The translations under genes were made by a program, and so were the position numbers. Positions 35,857 through 46,700 of a DNA stretch of 64,000 nt are shown here, one piece after another. The notes below the pieces were generated by a model. The model saw only the letters and a program-made list of their open reading frames with translations, had not been told where the DNA came from and did no database searches. Numbering within the stretch: position 1 is the first letter of the stretch; every line of letters begins with the position of its first letter. The stretch comes from Crossaster papposus (taxonomy: Eukaryota; Echinodermata; Asteroidea; Velatida; Solasteridae): the NCBI GenBank assembly GCA_037893245.1, contig JBAIAA010000597.1:1-64000 (forward strand), written 5' to 3'.

Positions 35857-38699
35857 ACCCATCAGACAGCCCATGGGCTGCCAATGTGGTTCTGGTAGAT
35901 AAGAAGGATGGCACCAAACGTCTTTGTATAGACTACAGAAGACTGAATATGGTGACCATTAAAGATGCGTACCCGGTGCCACGCATCGACGAAACCCTAG
36001 ATGCGTTAAGTGGGGCAAAGTGGTTCTCAACATTAGATCTTGCATCAGGCTACTGGCAAGTCATGTTAGATGAAGACGCCAGTCGGAAGTCGGCGTTTGT
36101 TGTTCGGGGCGGGTTATACCAGTGGAACTGCATGCCATTTGGTTTGTGCAATGCCCCGGCAACCTTTGAGAGGTTGATGGAGAAGGTAATGTCAGGGTTA
36201 CAGTGGGAAATCCTGATGATTTACCTAGATGATATAATTGTGTTCGGTAAAACAGTGACCGAGATGATAGAGCGTCTCGAGGTCGTGTTTACTAGGCTAG
36301 GAAAGGCAGGCCTGAAGTTGAAACCGGGCAAATGCCACTTGTTTCAGACGTCAGTGACCTACTTGGGGCACATAGTGTCCTCGGATGGAGTGGCCACAGA
36401 TCCGCAGAAAGTACAAGCTGTAGCCGAGTGGCCAACTCCAAGATGTGTACGGGATGTAAGAAGCTTCCTTGGCCTTGCATCCTATTATAGGAAGTTTATC
36501 CGTGGGTTCGCCCAGATTGCTAGCCCACTTCATGCGTTAACCGGAAAGTCGAGAGAGTTTGTCTGGAATGAATCGTGCCAGAGGGCATTTGAGGAGCTCA
36601 AGGGGCGGCTCCAGACTTCCCCAATTTTGTCATACCCGAACCCCCAAGGTGATTTCATCCTGGATACAGATGCCAGTGGTGAAAGCATTGGGGCAGTTTT
36701 GTCACAAATCCAAGACGGCGAAGAGAAAGTTCTTGCGTATGCAAGCAGAAAACTCAGTAAGCCAGAAAAAAACTACTGCGTCACAAGACGCGAATTGCTC
36801 GCCGTAGTTGTGTATTTGAAGAGTTTTAAACAGTATTTGTACGGCAGAAGGGTGACAGTCAGAACTGATCACGCGGCCCTACGTTGGATTCTTAGCTTAA
36901 AGAATTCCGAGGGACAGTTGGCACGATGGCTAGAGATCATTTCACAATACGATGTGGATATCCAGCATAGGCCAGGGAGGAAACATGCCAATGCAGATGG
37001 ACTGTCACGGAGGCAGTGCAAACAGTGTGGCCGAGAGGAGACAACGGCCGAAGAGGTAGCTGCTGATGATGAGTGTGGGAGACAGCCTCTTACTGAGGAG
37101 TTGATGGTTAGAGGCATTGTGGCCGAACCAGGTCTTTCAGTGGAAGTCATCAGAGAAGCTCAAATACAGGACCAAGACATGGCTTGGGTTCTCCGGACCC
37201 AGGAAGAGGGTAGAGAACGACCAGAGTGGAAGATGTTATCCCACCACTCTGCAGTGACTAAGACATACTGGGCAAGTTGGAACCAGTTCGCAGTCCGTGA
37301 TGGGCTGCTATGCAAAAGATGGGAGTCGGATGATGGTAAAATCATCAGGTGGCTCCTCGTACTTCCGAAGAAGTTTAGGAAAGAGATTATGACAGAGGTG
37401 CATGGGGGACAGCTCAGTGGTCACCTGGGTGTCCGTAAAACATTGGCCAAGATTAAGTACAGGTACTACTGGCCAATCATGTCTGCTGATGTGAGGTCAT
37501 TCCTCCGCAGTTGTGACCTCTGTGCTAGGAGGAAGTCACCTGCAAAGAAGGGGGTGGCCCCTTTGCAGCAGTATCGGGTTGGAGTTCCATTAGAAAGAGT
37601 GGCTATAGACTTGCTCGGGCCACTGCCGAAGTCAGACCGTGGCAATCAGTGGATCTTGGTAGTAGGTGACTACTGCACCAAGTGGATGGAAGCCTATCCG
37701 CTTCCTGATGCGACAGCGAGCACAGTTGCACGCAAGTTAGTAGACCAATTCGTGTGTCGGTTTGGGGTGCCCCAGGAACTTCATTCTGACCAGGGCACAA
37801 ATTTTGAATCAAAAGTATTCGGCGAGATGTGCCGAATTCTTGGTATCACCAAAACCCGTACGACCGCCTACAATCCTAAATCAGACGGGATGGTCGAAAG
37901 ATTTAACAAGACTTTGATAAATATGGTAGCGGTGATGATTAATCCTAAGAGAGGTCAGAAGGATTGGGACGAGTTCCTCTCGTATGTGACATTTGCATAC
38001 CGCTGCACACCGCATGACTCTACAGGAGAGTCGCCCAATATGATGATGTTAGGAAGGGAGGTTTGTTTACCTGTCGACCTGGTGACCGGATGTCCTAAAA
38101 ATCAAGAGGACACCGACACAGACTTCGGTGAGAAGTTAAGAGATAACCTTCAGAGTGCCCATGATCGAGCTAGAGAATGCCTGGGCAAGAGTTCACGCAG
38201 ACAAAAGAGGAATTATGACAGGAGGGCCACAGAGAAAGGCCTAAGAGTGGGTCAGCTCGTGTGGTTGTATAACCCAGCCAAGAAAAAGAAAGTGTCCCCC
38301 AAGCTGCAACTCAGATGGGAAGGACCGTGGCTGATTATTGACAGATTGTCTGATGTGACGTTTCGCATCAGGCGAAGGAACGGGGGAAAACCCCGGGTGG
38401 TTCATGCTGACCGTTTAAAACGGTATGAGGGTGAAGAGTCTGACTGCTCAGACCATGGTCTCAGAGACAGGGTAAGAACAGACCCCATCGGGAAGTCTGG
38501 TATCGACCCACCAAGGGGTGAAGGTCAGTTACCAGGAACAGAAATCCTGGAAGTAGAACAAGAGTCAGCAGAGTTAGAGACAGGAAACCAATACGCTGAA
38601 GATATCAGCACCGAAGGATATGAGTCACAAGTGTACCATCAGAGTCCACCGAGACGGTACCCAAAGCGGACTCACAGGCTACCCTTGCGCTATCAATAA
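35847..38699 (+). CDS. pol: Gypsy Pol: reverse transcriptase, RNase H, integrase
   Basis: This is the main pol frame. The first GTG-initiated reading is at 35886, and numbering below is from there. RT has the YLDD catalytic motif at about residue 113. RNase H starts near residue 255, with DTDAS at about 260-264. The integrase has an HHCC zinc finger (His about 506, C-x2-C near 543-546) and the catalytic triad at about Asp574, Asp635 and Glu671. The GPY/F-like C-terminal module is WEGPWLI to VVHADRLKRYEG. No stop or shift interrupts it. It is separated from the protease frame by a one-base break, and is otherwise the full length expected for Ty3/Gypsy. Confidence 0.93.
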   Translation, partial: GVIDPSDSPWAANVVLVDKKDGTKRLCIDYRRLNMVTIKDAYPVPRIDETLDALSGAKWFSTLDLASGYWQVMLDEDASRKSAFVVRGGLYQWNCMPFGLCNAPATFERLMEKVMSGLQWEILMIYLDDIIVFGKTVTEMIERLEVVFTRLGKAGLKLKPGKCHLFQTSVTYLGHIVSSDGVATDPQKVQAVAEWPTPRCVRDVRSFLGLASYYRKFIRGFAQIASPLHALTGKSREFVWNESCQRAFEELKGRLQTSPILSYPNPQGDFILDTDASGESIGAVLSQIQDGEEKVLAYASRKLSKPEKNYCVTRRELLAVVVYLKSFKQYLYGRRVTVRTDHAALRWILSLKNSEGQLARWLEIISQYDVDIQHRPGRKHANADGLSRRQCKQCGREETTAEEVAADDECGRQPLTEELMVRGIVAEPGLSVEVIREAQIQDQDMAWVLRTQEEGRERPEWKMLSHHSAVTKTYWASWNQFAVRDGLLCKRWESDDGKIIRWLLVLPKKFRKEIMTEVHGGQLSGHLGVRKTLAKIKYRYYWPIMSADVRSFLRSCDLCARRKSPAKKGVAPLQQYRVGVPLERVAIDLLGPLPKSDRGNQWILVVGDYCTKWMEAYPLPDATASTVARKLVDQFVCRFGVPQELHSDQGTNFESKVFGEMCRILGITKTRTTAYNPKSDGMVERFNKTLINMVAVMINPKRGQKDWDEFLSYVTFAYRCTPHDSTGESPNMMMLGREVCLPVDLVTGCPKNQEDTDTDFGEKLRDNLQSAHDRARECLGKSSRRQKRNYDRRATEKGLRVGQLVWLYNPAKKKKVSPKLQLRWEGPWLIIDRLSDVTFRIRRRNGGKPRVVHADRLKRYEGEESDCSDHGLRDRVRTDPIGKSGIDPPRGEGQLPGTEILEVEQESAELETGNQYAEDISTEGYESQVYHQSPPRRYPKRTHRLPLRYQ

Positions 38700-38751
38700 G
38701 TCATACACAATTGTATTTTCCAGAGGTTTACAGAGTGCCTAGGCTTATGAG

Positions 38752-38774
38752 TCTTTTCTTTTGTATTTTGACAG
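38752..38774 (+). promoter_or_regulatory. Putative 3' splice acceptor before ORF3
   Basis: A pyrimidine-rich run ends TTTTGACAG, with AG at 38773-38774, 21 bases before the ORF3 ATG. The position matches the acceptor of a subgenomic, env-like spliced mRNA. The donor was not identified. Confidence 0.4.
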
Positions 38775-38795
38775 ATAAACAGAGAGGAGAAGAAG

Positions 38796-39548
38796 ATGAA
38801 AGAGAACAGGAAGAGGTCGTTCAGGTGCCGGGATTGCCCGATGACCTTCCCATTTCGGCAGGGGCTTTGGCGCCATATCCGGGAGACACACGGGCCAATC
38901 ATGTACCTGTATTGCAGACAGTGTTCATACAGAGCAACTAGGAGAGAGACCGTGCATAGGCACTACTCCTCATTTCATAGTGAGAAGGTGCAGGAGGTGG
39001 AGAAGATCCAACTAGAGCAGGAAAGAAGAGAAGAGGAGGTTTTCCCAAGGAGGCATGGAGAGGCGCGAAGCCTTAAAAGCCAGTGGAACCCACCACCCGC
39101 AACAGCGACCAGAGCCCCGCCTCAGGCGGTGACACCGGTACGGGAGAATTCGGCCAGAGGTGAAAGTGATGTTGGGGTGCTGAGCCTATCTCCCTGCCCA
39201 ATATCTCCCCTGTTGGCCATCTCGTCCCCGGAGCATCCTCTAGAAGTGGTGGCCGTCCCAAAGCCGATTTCAGGGAAGCCGAGAGGGATGCTGGCCATGG
39301 CACCACCACCCGATGCTTCACCGTCCTCATCCATCGCGTCATCAATGCCCGAGCTGGAGGAGGACCCCTGGGAGCAGCAGCGAAGTATCCCCCCACCCCA
39401 CAAGGTTAGACGCCTCGCCACCGTGAAGGTCTTCACCTGCACCGACATACTCGTGGAGGACCGCATCATCCGACGCACGGAGAAGACAGAGACATACTGG
39501 AGAAACATGAGTTTCGGCAAAGAAGAAGTGACGCAGGCCAAAGACTAG
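38796..39548 (+). CDS. Extra Gypsy ORF3: two C2H2 zinc fingers
   Basis: This 250-residue ORF occupies the env position downstream of pol. Two C2H2 fingers lie at residues 11-32 (Cys11, Cys14, His27, His32) and 40-61 (Cys40, Cys43, His56, His61), both with C-x2-C-x12-H-x4-H spacing. A Glu/Arg-rich helix and a Pro/Ser-rich middle follow. The C-terminal block of about 50 residues ends YWRNMSFGKEEV and may be folded. There is no signal peptide or membrane segment, so it is not an envelope protein. It may bind nucleic acid and act in regulation or targeting of the element. I know of no standard name for it. It keeps the pol frame but starts after stop codons. Confidence 0.75.
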   Translation: MKENRKRSFRCRDCPMTFPFRQGLWRHIRETHGPIMYLYCRQCSYRATRRETVHRHYSSFHSEKVQEVEKIQLEQERREEEVFPRRHGEARSLKSQWNPPPATATRAPPQAVTPVRENSARGESDVGVLSLSPCPISPLLAISSPEHPLEVVAVPKPISGKPRGMLAMAPPPDASPSSSIASSMPELEEDPWEQQRSIPPPHKVRRLATVKVFTCTDILVEDRIIRRTEKTETYWRNMSFGKEEVTQAKD

Positions 39549-39993
39549 GTCAAGGTTAAGATTAAAGTGTTTCTCGTTCTGTTTAATGTTTAAGTAAAAG
39601 TATAATCTTGGTTATTATTGAGTAGTTTATGACCGAAACTGATTTACGAATCATTGAAATTCCATTCTGGTTATCCTTGCTATAGCCGCAAATTGATGCT
39701 CGAAATTGTGTAGATGTTTTTATTGGACCAAAATTATGCATGTATAAATCAGTTAACACAACTCTACCTTTTAATCATTATCTTAACTTTTGATCAGGTA
39801 AAAGTAGGCTATTATAACGTCTTGATAATTAAGGCAGTACATATTGTTTTACAAAGTATATTCGTGCATATTTAATGAACCTCAGTTTTTGGTGTTTTTT
39901 TTGGGTAATCCTGGTTAGACTTGCATAAGTCGCTTGTCGCTGTTATTATTTCTGCTGATTAGACTGGGGTCAGTCTAGCATAGCTCGGGCCTT
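39549..39993 (+). other. Gypsy 3' internal non-coding region
   Basis: This AT-rich sequence lies between ORF3 and the 3' LTR. No gene is seen. A polypurine tract is expected directly before the 3' LTR, but the last bases (GCTCGGGCCTT) are not purine rich, so no convincing plus-strand primer is visible. Confidence 0.6.
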
Positions 39994-41242
39994 TGTGGCG
40001 AACGGCGCAGACTGGTATGCAAGTCTATTCCTATTTATAATATTATAATGTACAGGCCATTGTGCTAGTGTAAATGTACGTGACCCACTTGGTTACGTCA
40101 TTGGTTTTAGCCAATAGGGCAACGGTAAAGCCATGTGCTGGGCTCGCGCTTAACACATGGTGTAGGTAGAATTTGTGCACACATCTTTACTGACTATTGT
40201 GGTGTTGTATAACGTTAAAATAAGAAAGTAAATATACGATTCTTCAGTACTTGGGGTTTTCTTGTGCTAGCGCTATAAAGAACGGATTGCCTGCTGACTG
40301 AGAGACAGGTACTGTTATAGTCTAGTAAGTTAGTTATTGTTCTCTATTGCCAGCAAGAACTTGCTTGTCTCGTAGGAACTTAATTTAGGGTTAACTCACG
40401 TTGCTGTGTGCTTATCGTGTCTGTGTAATTTCGCTCGGTGCAAGCAGAGTACAGTGCCATTATCTGTATACACCACCGGGTTGTTTATTTAGTGCTGGTC
40501 ACATAGTTTAAGGGCTGAGAAATAGGATACGGGTTGAGCGTCCGCGTCTGCAAGAAGGCACCCTCAGAACGGGGTTCAGACGGATAGCGAAAGTAAAAGC
40601 TCTGATCCGTATCACTTCGGCCCTATTTCCAAGTTCAATTGTATTATTGTGGGTTACCTCTTGTGGGTTACCTCTTGTGGGTTACATTTGTGGGTTACAT
40701 TTGTGGGTTACCTCTTGTGGGTTACCTCTTGTGGGTTACCTCTTGTGGGTTACATTTGTGGGTTACATTTGTGGGTTACCTCTTGTGGGTTACCTCTTGT
40801 GGGTTACCTCTTGTGGGTTACCTCTTGTGGGTTACATTTGTGGGTTACCTTTTGTGGGTTACATTTGTGGGTTACCTCTTGTGGGTTACCTCTTGTGGGT
40901 TACATTTGTGGGTTACCTCTTGTGGGTTACATTCTTATAGTTTCACTGCCATATATTTATTATAATATTCCAAGAGCCAATAGAGATCATGTAAATAATA
41001 TAAGTGATTATGAGAGTGATTAAACCAAGTGTAACATATTTATTGTTCCTGAAAAGAAATAAACTGTCTCTTGTCCATCATTGTATCCTAATTATTGCAT
41101 GAATCCACTGGGTTACCAACCAATTACGAATCAGGTGGCATATTGCTCCCAAAACGAATCCATGTTCTCGGGCCCTAGATCGCTCTGACGATCTCTGCAG
41201 TTCCGACAGGCATGACAAGGAATCAAGGTGAGATCCGCCACA
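39994..41242 (+). repeat. 3' LTR of Gypsy element (1,249 bp)
   Basis: The LTR runs from TGTGGCG to CGCCACA, with AATAAA at 41058-41063 and the 14-bp minisatellite at 40648-40933. It lacks about 24 bp present in the 5' LTR and has one more minisatellite unit. Confidence 0.93.
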
Positions 41243-41505
41243 GTACATGTAAAGCAGGATAAGAAATACAATGTAGTATTACATGTAAACAAGGAGGGAA
41301 ATGGTATGTTACATGTAAACAAAAAGGAGAAATGGTATGGTACATGTAAACAAGAAGGAGAAATGGTACGGTATACTTGTGTAAACAAGAATTTAAAATG
41401 GTAGGGTATATAAACAAGAAGGAACAATTGTTTGATATACATGTACATGTATGTATAGGAGGATGAGAAATGGTATAGAACATACATGTAAACAAAGAGG
41501 AGAAA
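41243..41505 (+). repeat. 31-bp minisatellite, right part, grading into 85-bp satellite
   Basis: Units of TACATGTAAACAAG type with 30-31 bp spacing continue the array interrupted by the Gypsy insertion. The first bases (GTAC) are the target duplication. From about 41,500 the sequence becomes the 85-bp satellite. The block is repeated at 42,984-43,246. Confidence 0.85.
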
Positions 41506-41734
41506 TGGCCGAGAGTGGCATTTCTCCAGTCCTGGTCATCATTGGATGACCATCATGGACTATAACTGTAGAGTATCATTGTCACATTCATAGCTGAGTG
41601 TGACATTTCTCCCATCTTCCTGGTCATCACTCCATGATGACTGTCACTAACTATAACTGTGGAGCATATATCGCTTGTCGCTGTTATTATTTCTGCTGAT
41701 TAGACTGGGGTCAGTCTAGCATAGCTCGGGCCTT

Positions 41735-42983
41735 TGTGGCGAACGGCGCAGACTGGTATGCAAGTCTATTCCTATTTATAATATTATAATGTACAGGCCA
41801 TTGTGCTAGTGTAAATGTACGTGACCCACTTGGTTACGTCATTGGTTTTAGCCAATAGGGCAACGGTAAAGCCATGTGCTGGGCTCGCGCTTAACACATG
41901 GTGTAGGTAGAATTTGTGCACACATCTTTACTGACTATTGTGGTGTTGTATAACGTTAAAATAAGAAAGTAAATATACGATTCTTCAGTACTTGGGGTTT
42001 TCTTGTGCTAGCGCTATAAAGAACGGATTGCCTGCTGACTGAGAGACAGGTACTGTTATAGTCTAGTAAGTTAGTTATTGTTCTCTATTGCCAGCAAGAA
42101 CTTGCTTGTCTCGTAGGAACTTAATTTAGGGTTAACTCACGTTGCTGTGTGCTTATCGTGTCTGTGTAATTTCGCTCGGTGCAAGCAGAGTACAGTGCCA
42201 TTATCTGTATACACCACCGGGTTGTTTATTTAGTGCTGGTCACATAGTTTAAGGGCTGAGAAATAGGATACGGGTTGAGCGTCCGCGTCTGCAAGAAGGC
42301 ACCCTCAGAACGGGGTTCAGACGGATAGCGAAAGTAAAAGCTCTGATCCGTATCACTTCGGCCCTATTTCCAAGTTCAATTGTATTATTGTGGGTTACCT
42401 CTTGTGGGTTACCTCTTGTGGGTTACATTTGTGGGTTACATTTGTGGGTTACCTCTTGTGGGTTACCTCTTGTGGGTTACCTCTTGTGGGTTACATTTGT
42501 GGGTTACATTTGTGGGTTACCTCTTGTGGGTTACCTCTTGTGGGTTACCTCTTGTGGGTTACCTCTTGTGGGTTACATTTGTGGGTTACCTTTTGTGGGT
42601 TACATTTGTGGGTTACCTCTTGTGGGTTACCTCTTGTGGGTTACATTTGTGGGTTACCTCTTGTGGGTTACATTCTTATAGTTTCACTGCCATATATTTA
42701 TTATAATATTCCAAGAGCCAATAGAGATCATGTAAATAATATAAGTGATTATGAGAGTGATTAAACCAAGTGTAACATATTTATTGTTCCTGAAAAGAAA
42801 TAAACTGTCTCTTGTCCATCATTGTATCCTAATTATTGCATGAATCCACTGGGTTACCAACCAATTACGAATCAGGTGGCATATTGCTCCCAAAACGAAT
42901 CCATGTTCTCGGGCCCTAGATCGCTCTGACGATCTCTGCAGTTCCGACAGGCATGACAAGGAATCAAGGTGAGATCCGCCACA
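41735..42983 (+). repeat. Second copy of the 3' LTR (in the tandem duplication)
   Basis: This is a complete 1,249-bp LTR with the same ends and the same 14-bp array length (42389-42674) as 39994-41242. It has Gypsy internal sequence (41671-41734) on its left, so it arose by duplication of the locus and is not a solo LTR formed by recombination. Confidence 0.93.
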
Positions 42984-43235
42984 GTACATGTAAAGCAGGA
43001 TAAGAAATACAATGTAGTATTACATGTAAACAAGGAGGGAAATGGTATGTTACATGTAAACAAAAAGGAGAAATGGTATGGTACATGTAAACAAGAAGGA
43101 GAAATGGTACGGTATACTTGTGTAAACAAGAATTTAAAATGGTAGGGTATATAAACAAGAAGGAACAATTGTTTGATATACATGTACATGTATGTATAGG
43201 AGGATGAGAAATGGTATAGAACATACATGTAAACA

Positions 43236-43471
43236 AAGAGGAGAAATGGCCGAGAGTGGCATTTCTCCAGTCCTGGTCATCATTGGATGACCATCATGGA
43301 CTATAACTGTAGAGTATCATTGTCACATTCATAGCTGAGTGTGACATTTCTCCCATCTTCCTGGTCATCACTCCATGATGACTGTCACTAACTATAACTG
43401 TGGAGCATATAGCTGTCATGAGAGTGGCATTTCCCCCGCCCTGCTGTTTATCACTGGATTACCATCACTGA
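43236..43471 (+). repeat. About 85-bp satellite, left of the Polinton
   Basis: About three units contain GAGAGTGGCATTTCTCCAGT, CTGGTCATCACTGGATTACC and ATCACTGACTATAACT-type segments. The array stops inside a unit at ATCACTGA, where the Polinton begins, and resumes at 59,365. Confidence 0.9.
43467..43471 (+). other. Polinton target site duplication, left copy
   Basis: ACTGA abuts the AGTAGTAGGG end of the element and is repeated at 59365-59369. Joining the flanks across one copy gives the intact satellite motif ATCACTGACTATAAC, which confirms the insertion point. Polintons make 5-6 bp duplications. Confidence 0.93.
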
Positions 43472-43690
43472 AGTAGTAGGGATATGCCGATTGTAGACCA
43501 AATCTTAAAAACTCAATTTGGTGTGTGCCACTTTTGAACCAAATCTTAAAAACTCAATTTAAACCAAATCTTGAAAACTCAATTTGGTGTGTGCCACTTT
43601 TGAACCAAATCCTAAAAACTCAATTTGATCTAACAAAAAAACTCACAAAAAACTGGTCTTTATCTTGCGAGAGCGCCCTTTATGGGTTAA
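43472..43690 (+). repeat. Left terminal inverted repeat of Polinton
   Basis: The first 101 bases are the exact reverse complement of the right end. After that the left end has an extra internal copy of a roughly 70-bp segment, and similarity returns (CTAACAAAAAAACTC, TTTATCTTG). The TIR contains four copies of a 23-bp motif of the type ACCAAATCTTAAAAACTCAA. A GAGCGCCCTTTATGGGTTAA segment at its inner edge matches inverted motifs near 59,080-59,150. Confidence 0.9.
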
Positions 43691-43793
43691 ATAAAAAAAC
43701 CAAATCTTAACAAAAAAAGGGTTTTGTTTTTTTGGTTTACTCTCAATAAAAATTAAATAAAAAAAATATTATAATACTATATTATAAATCATA

Positions 43794-46700
43794 ATGAAGA
43801 AACCAACACCAATAGGATATGGACGTTGGTCTAAATCAACCTTGCAACAATATGTACAGCGAAATAATATCACGGTTCCAGAGCGGAGCCTACGTCGAAA
43901 CTATATCGACGCCATTAGAGTAGAAGAGAATAAATATAAAAACTTGAATCGCAAGAAACTCGATGAGCTCAAACAAATTGTAGACGACGAAGAGTTACAA
44001 TTTACGCCAACTGGTCAACTAGGTCGATTTTTACGAAAGGATTTAATTTTAGCGATTAAATCGTATAAAAACCCCGATAGCTTTAGAGAGGCAGATTTTC
44101 AAGTACATAGAGCTTTTGGTAACAGTTATAGAAACTGGGAGCTGACGCCTAGGTTGTTTAACAACGACGTAGAGCAATTCTTTAATACACACGTGAAGCA
44201 GATTGAAAAAATTGTTACGTCGGAGCTGAGAGATCTATCGGCCATCAAAGTTCAATTAGGATTTAAAGCGAAATACAATAAAACAAATCAAGACGGTTTA
44301 GTAGAAACCAGCGCTTTTACCTTTTTTAGTAAAAAGCTAGTTGTTTTAAACGAGAGTCAGCTAAAACAAACGGTAAAAGATCAAATCTTTAAAATAAAAG
44401 AAAAACACGCCAAAAATACGAGACAAGGATCGGGTTGCAACCTCGTTAGAATATTAGAGTTTTATATCAACATCGACCGCTATAACCCTATGAGCGGAAA
44501 CTCTTATATAAAATTACCGCAGTTTTTAGTAAACAAAAAGGCTTTTATTAACGTCAGAAACAAAGACAACGAATGTTTTCGGTGGTGTTTGAGAGCAGCT
44601 CTCGGCAAGTATACCGACAAAATAAAACAACGAGTAAAAGACAAACCCGATTTTAAAATCCACGAAGACAGAACATCAATTTACGATAAAAACGATGGAT
44701 TAAATTTTAAAGACGTAGACTTTCCCGTTAGAATCAATCAAATAGAAAAGATAGAGAGACAAAACAATCTGAGTATAAATGTGTTTGCGTACGAAAATGA
44801 GAAAGAAAAGGCAAAAAAAGAAGTACGACCGTTATATTTATCTAAAAACGCCAACGACCCCTCAACCATAAATCTGTTGTTGTTTTCCTCAGGCAAAACG
44901 AATCACTATTGTTGGATAAAACATATATCTAGAATATTTTGTAACCAAACAAAACACCTACATAAAACATACGTCTGTTTAAGATGTTTGGCGCACTACA
45001 ACACACGAGACAAGTTGGACAGGCATACGCAAGATTGCGAGGGAATAGATGTGCCACCATCTAAGGCCGTCTTTCCAACAGGTTTTAACGACGACCCTCC
45101 GATATTAAAATTTAAAAATCACAAGTTTGCGCAAGACGCACCTTTTGTCATTTACGCCGACTTTGAATCGGTATTAATAAAATTAATACCTCAAGAGGCA
45201 AACACGCAGGAGACTCAAGTTCACAAAGCTTGCGGTTATTCGTTGATCGCTTTAAGGTGCGACGGTAAAGTTAAATTTCAAGAGACCTATAGAGGAACAG
45301 ATGCCGTAACCAAGTTCTTAGACTCGGCGTTGCGTTTAAGATACAAAGTAAACAAAGTTTTTAAAAACCCCAAACCCATAGACTTTACCACAAGTAACAA
45401 CATCGACCACCAAAACACGGACACGTGTTGGATTTGTGAGAAGTCAATATACCCCAACTACTATTTAAACTGCCAGTGCCCTATACCGAAAGAACCTAGC
45501 ACTAACGAAGAAAAGGAAAAATATTGGTACGTAAACAAAAAAGGATTTAAAGAGTCAAAGTGTCTAACGTGTAAAAAACGGATTAACAAATTTAGAAAGG
45601 TGAGAGATCACTGTCACATCACGGGTAAATACAGAGGAGCCGCGCACGCTTATTGCAATCTAAAACTGCAGGTGGTGTCCAAGAAAACCCCAATACCCGT
45701 CATCTTTCACAATTTACAAAATTACGACGCTCATTTAATCATGCAAGGTTTGTCTAATACTGAAGAAGATATCGGTTTTATTCCCAGCAACTCGGAAAAA
45801 TACATTTCGTTTTCGATCGGTAATCTGAGATTTATAGACTCGTTTAAATTTATGGCAGCGTCGTTAGAAAAACTAGTCAACTCGTGTCCCAAAGAGGCGT
45901 TTACTCTACTCAGAGAACGCTATAAAGATCAAAATCCTAAGAGTGTCGACCTGCTCTTACAAAAAGGTGTTTATCCGTACGAGTATATGGACTCGTTCGA
46001 TAAGTTTGAAGAGACGAGCTTACCAAGCATCGACAACTTTTATAGCAGCCTCAAAGACTCGAATATCTCGCAACAAGATTATTCCAAAGCTAAAAAAGTG
46101 TGGAACGAATTTAACGTCAAAAACTTGGGTGAATATCACGATTTATACGTGACCACTGACGTATTACTTTTAGCAGGTGTGTTTGAAAATTTTAGAAAAA
46201 TGTGTAAAAAGAACTATAAGTTAGATCCCGCTAACTATTATACCTCTCCTGGGTTATCGTGGGACGCGCTATTAAAACACTCGGGAGTCGAGCTCGAGTT
46301 ATTGACCGATGTGGACAAGCACCTGTTTTTTGAAAAAGCAAAAAGAGGAGGACTCTCGAGCGTGGGTAGTTCTAGGTACTACAAAGCAAACAATAAATAT
46401 CTATCCGATTACGATCCAGACGAGCCATCGACTTACATCATGTATCTCGACGCCAACAATTTATACGGTTGGGCCATGAGTCAGTATTTACCTTACGCCG
46501 ATTTTGAATGGGTAAAACCCAAATACTTTACGACAGAAAGCATTATGTCAATCTCAGAAACGTCTGATGTAGGGTGTCTGTTGGAGGTAGACTTAGATTA
46601 CCCCAACGCTTTGCACGATTGGCACAATGATTTTCCGCTAGCCCCCGAAAATATCAAAGTTCCCAACGAGTGGTTATCTGAGTATCAACTGGGGTTAACC

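Larger units (their letters stand above)
31657..41242 (+). mobile_element. Ty3/Gypsy LTR retrotransposon, full length
   Basis: Two long LTRs (31657-32915 and 39994-41242), each with TGTGGCG / CGCCACA termini, enclose a tRNA-Leu-type primer binding site, gag, and pol in the order protease, RT, RNase H, integrase (Ty3/Gypsy order), followed by an additional zinc-finger ORF. The target duplication is GTAC (31653-31656 and 41243-41246). LTRs differ mainly by indels (a roughly 24-bp segment missing and one minisatellite unit gained in the 3' copy), which suggests recent insertion. A single frameshift at the start of RT is the only clear coding lesion. Confidence 0.95.
39930..43411 (+). repeat. 1,741-bp tandem duplication carrying the 3' LTR
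   Basis: Sequence 39930-41670 is followed directly by an apparently identical 41671-43411. Each unit contains 64 bp of Gypsy internal sequence, the complete 1,249-bp LTR, the 31-bp minisatellite and part of the 85-bp satellite. The junction falls at 41670/41671. Even the minisatellite unit counts agree. This is either a very recent duplication or an assembly duplication. Confidence 0.93.

Noticed and set aside
38711-38941. Short frame overlapping the start of the zinc-finger ORF
   Set aside because: It is a shadow in another frame, with no domain.
39073-39541. Minus-strand frames opposite the zinc-finger ORF
   Set aside because: No family features; the plus-strand frame has two well-formed C2H2 fingers.
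41131-41495. Minus-strand frames of 90-118 codons, also at 42872-43236 and 31209-31685
   Set aside because: They are antisense to the 31-bp minisatellite and LTR end; composition is low-complexity and they duplicate with the repeat.
41735-42983. Solo LTR formed by recombination
   Set aside because: It has 64 bp of internal Gypsy sequence on its left and copies of the neighbour's flank on its right, so it belongs to the 1,741-bp duplication.
43525-43710. 61-codon frame in the left TIR
   Set aside because: It lies entirely in the inverted repeat with subterminal repeats; no coding support.
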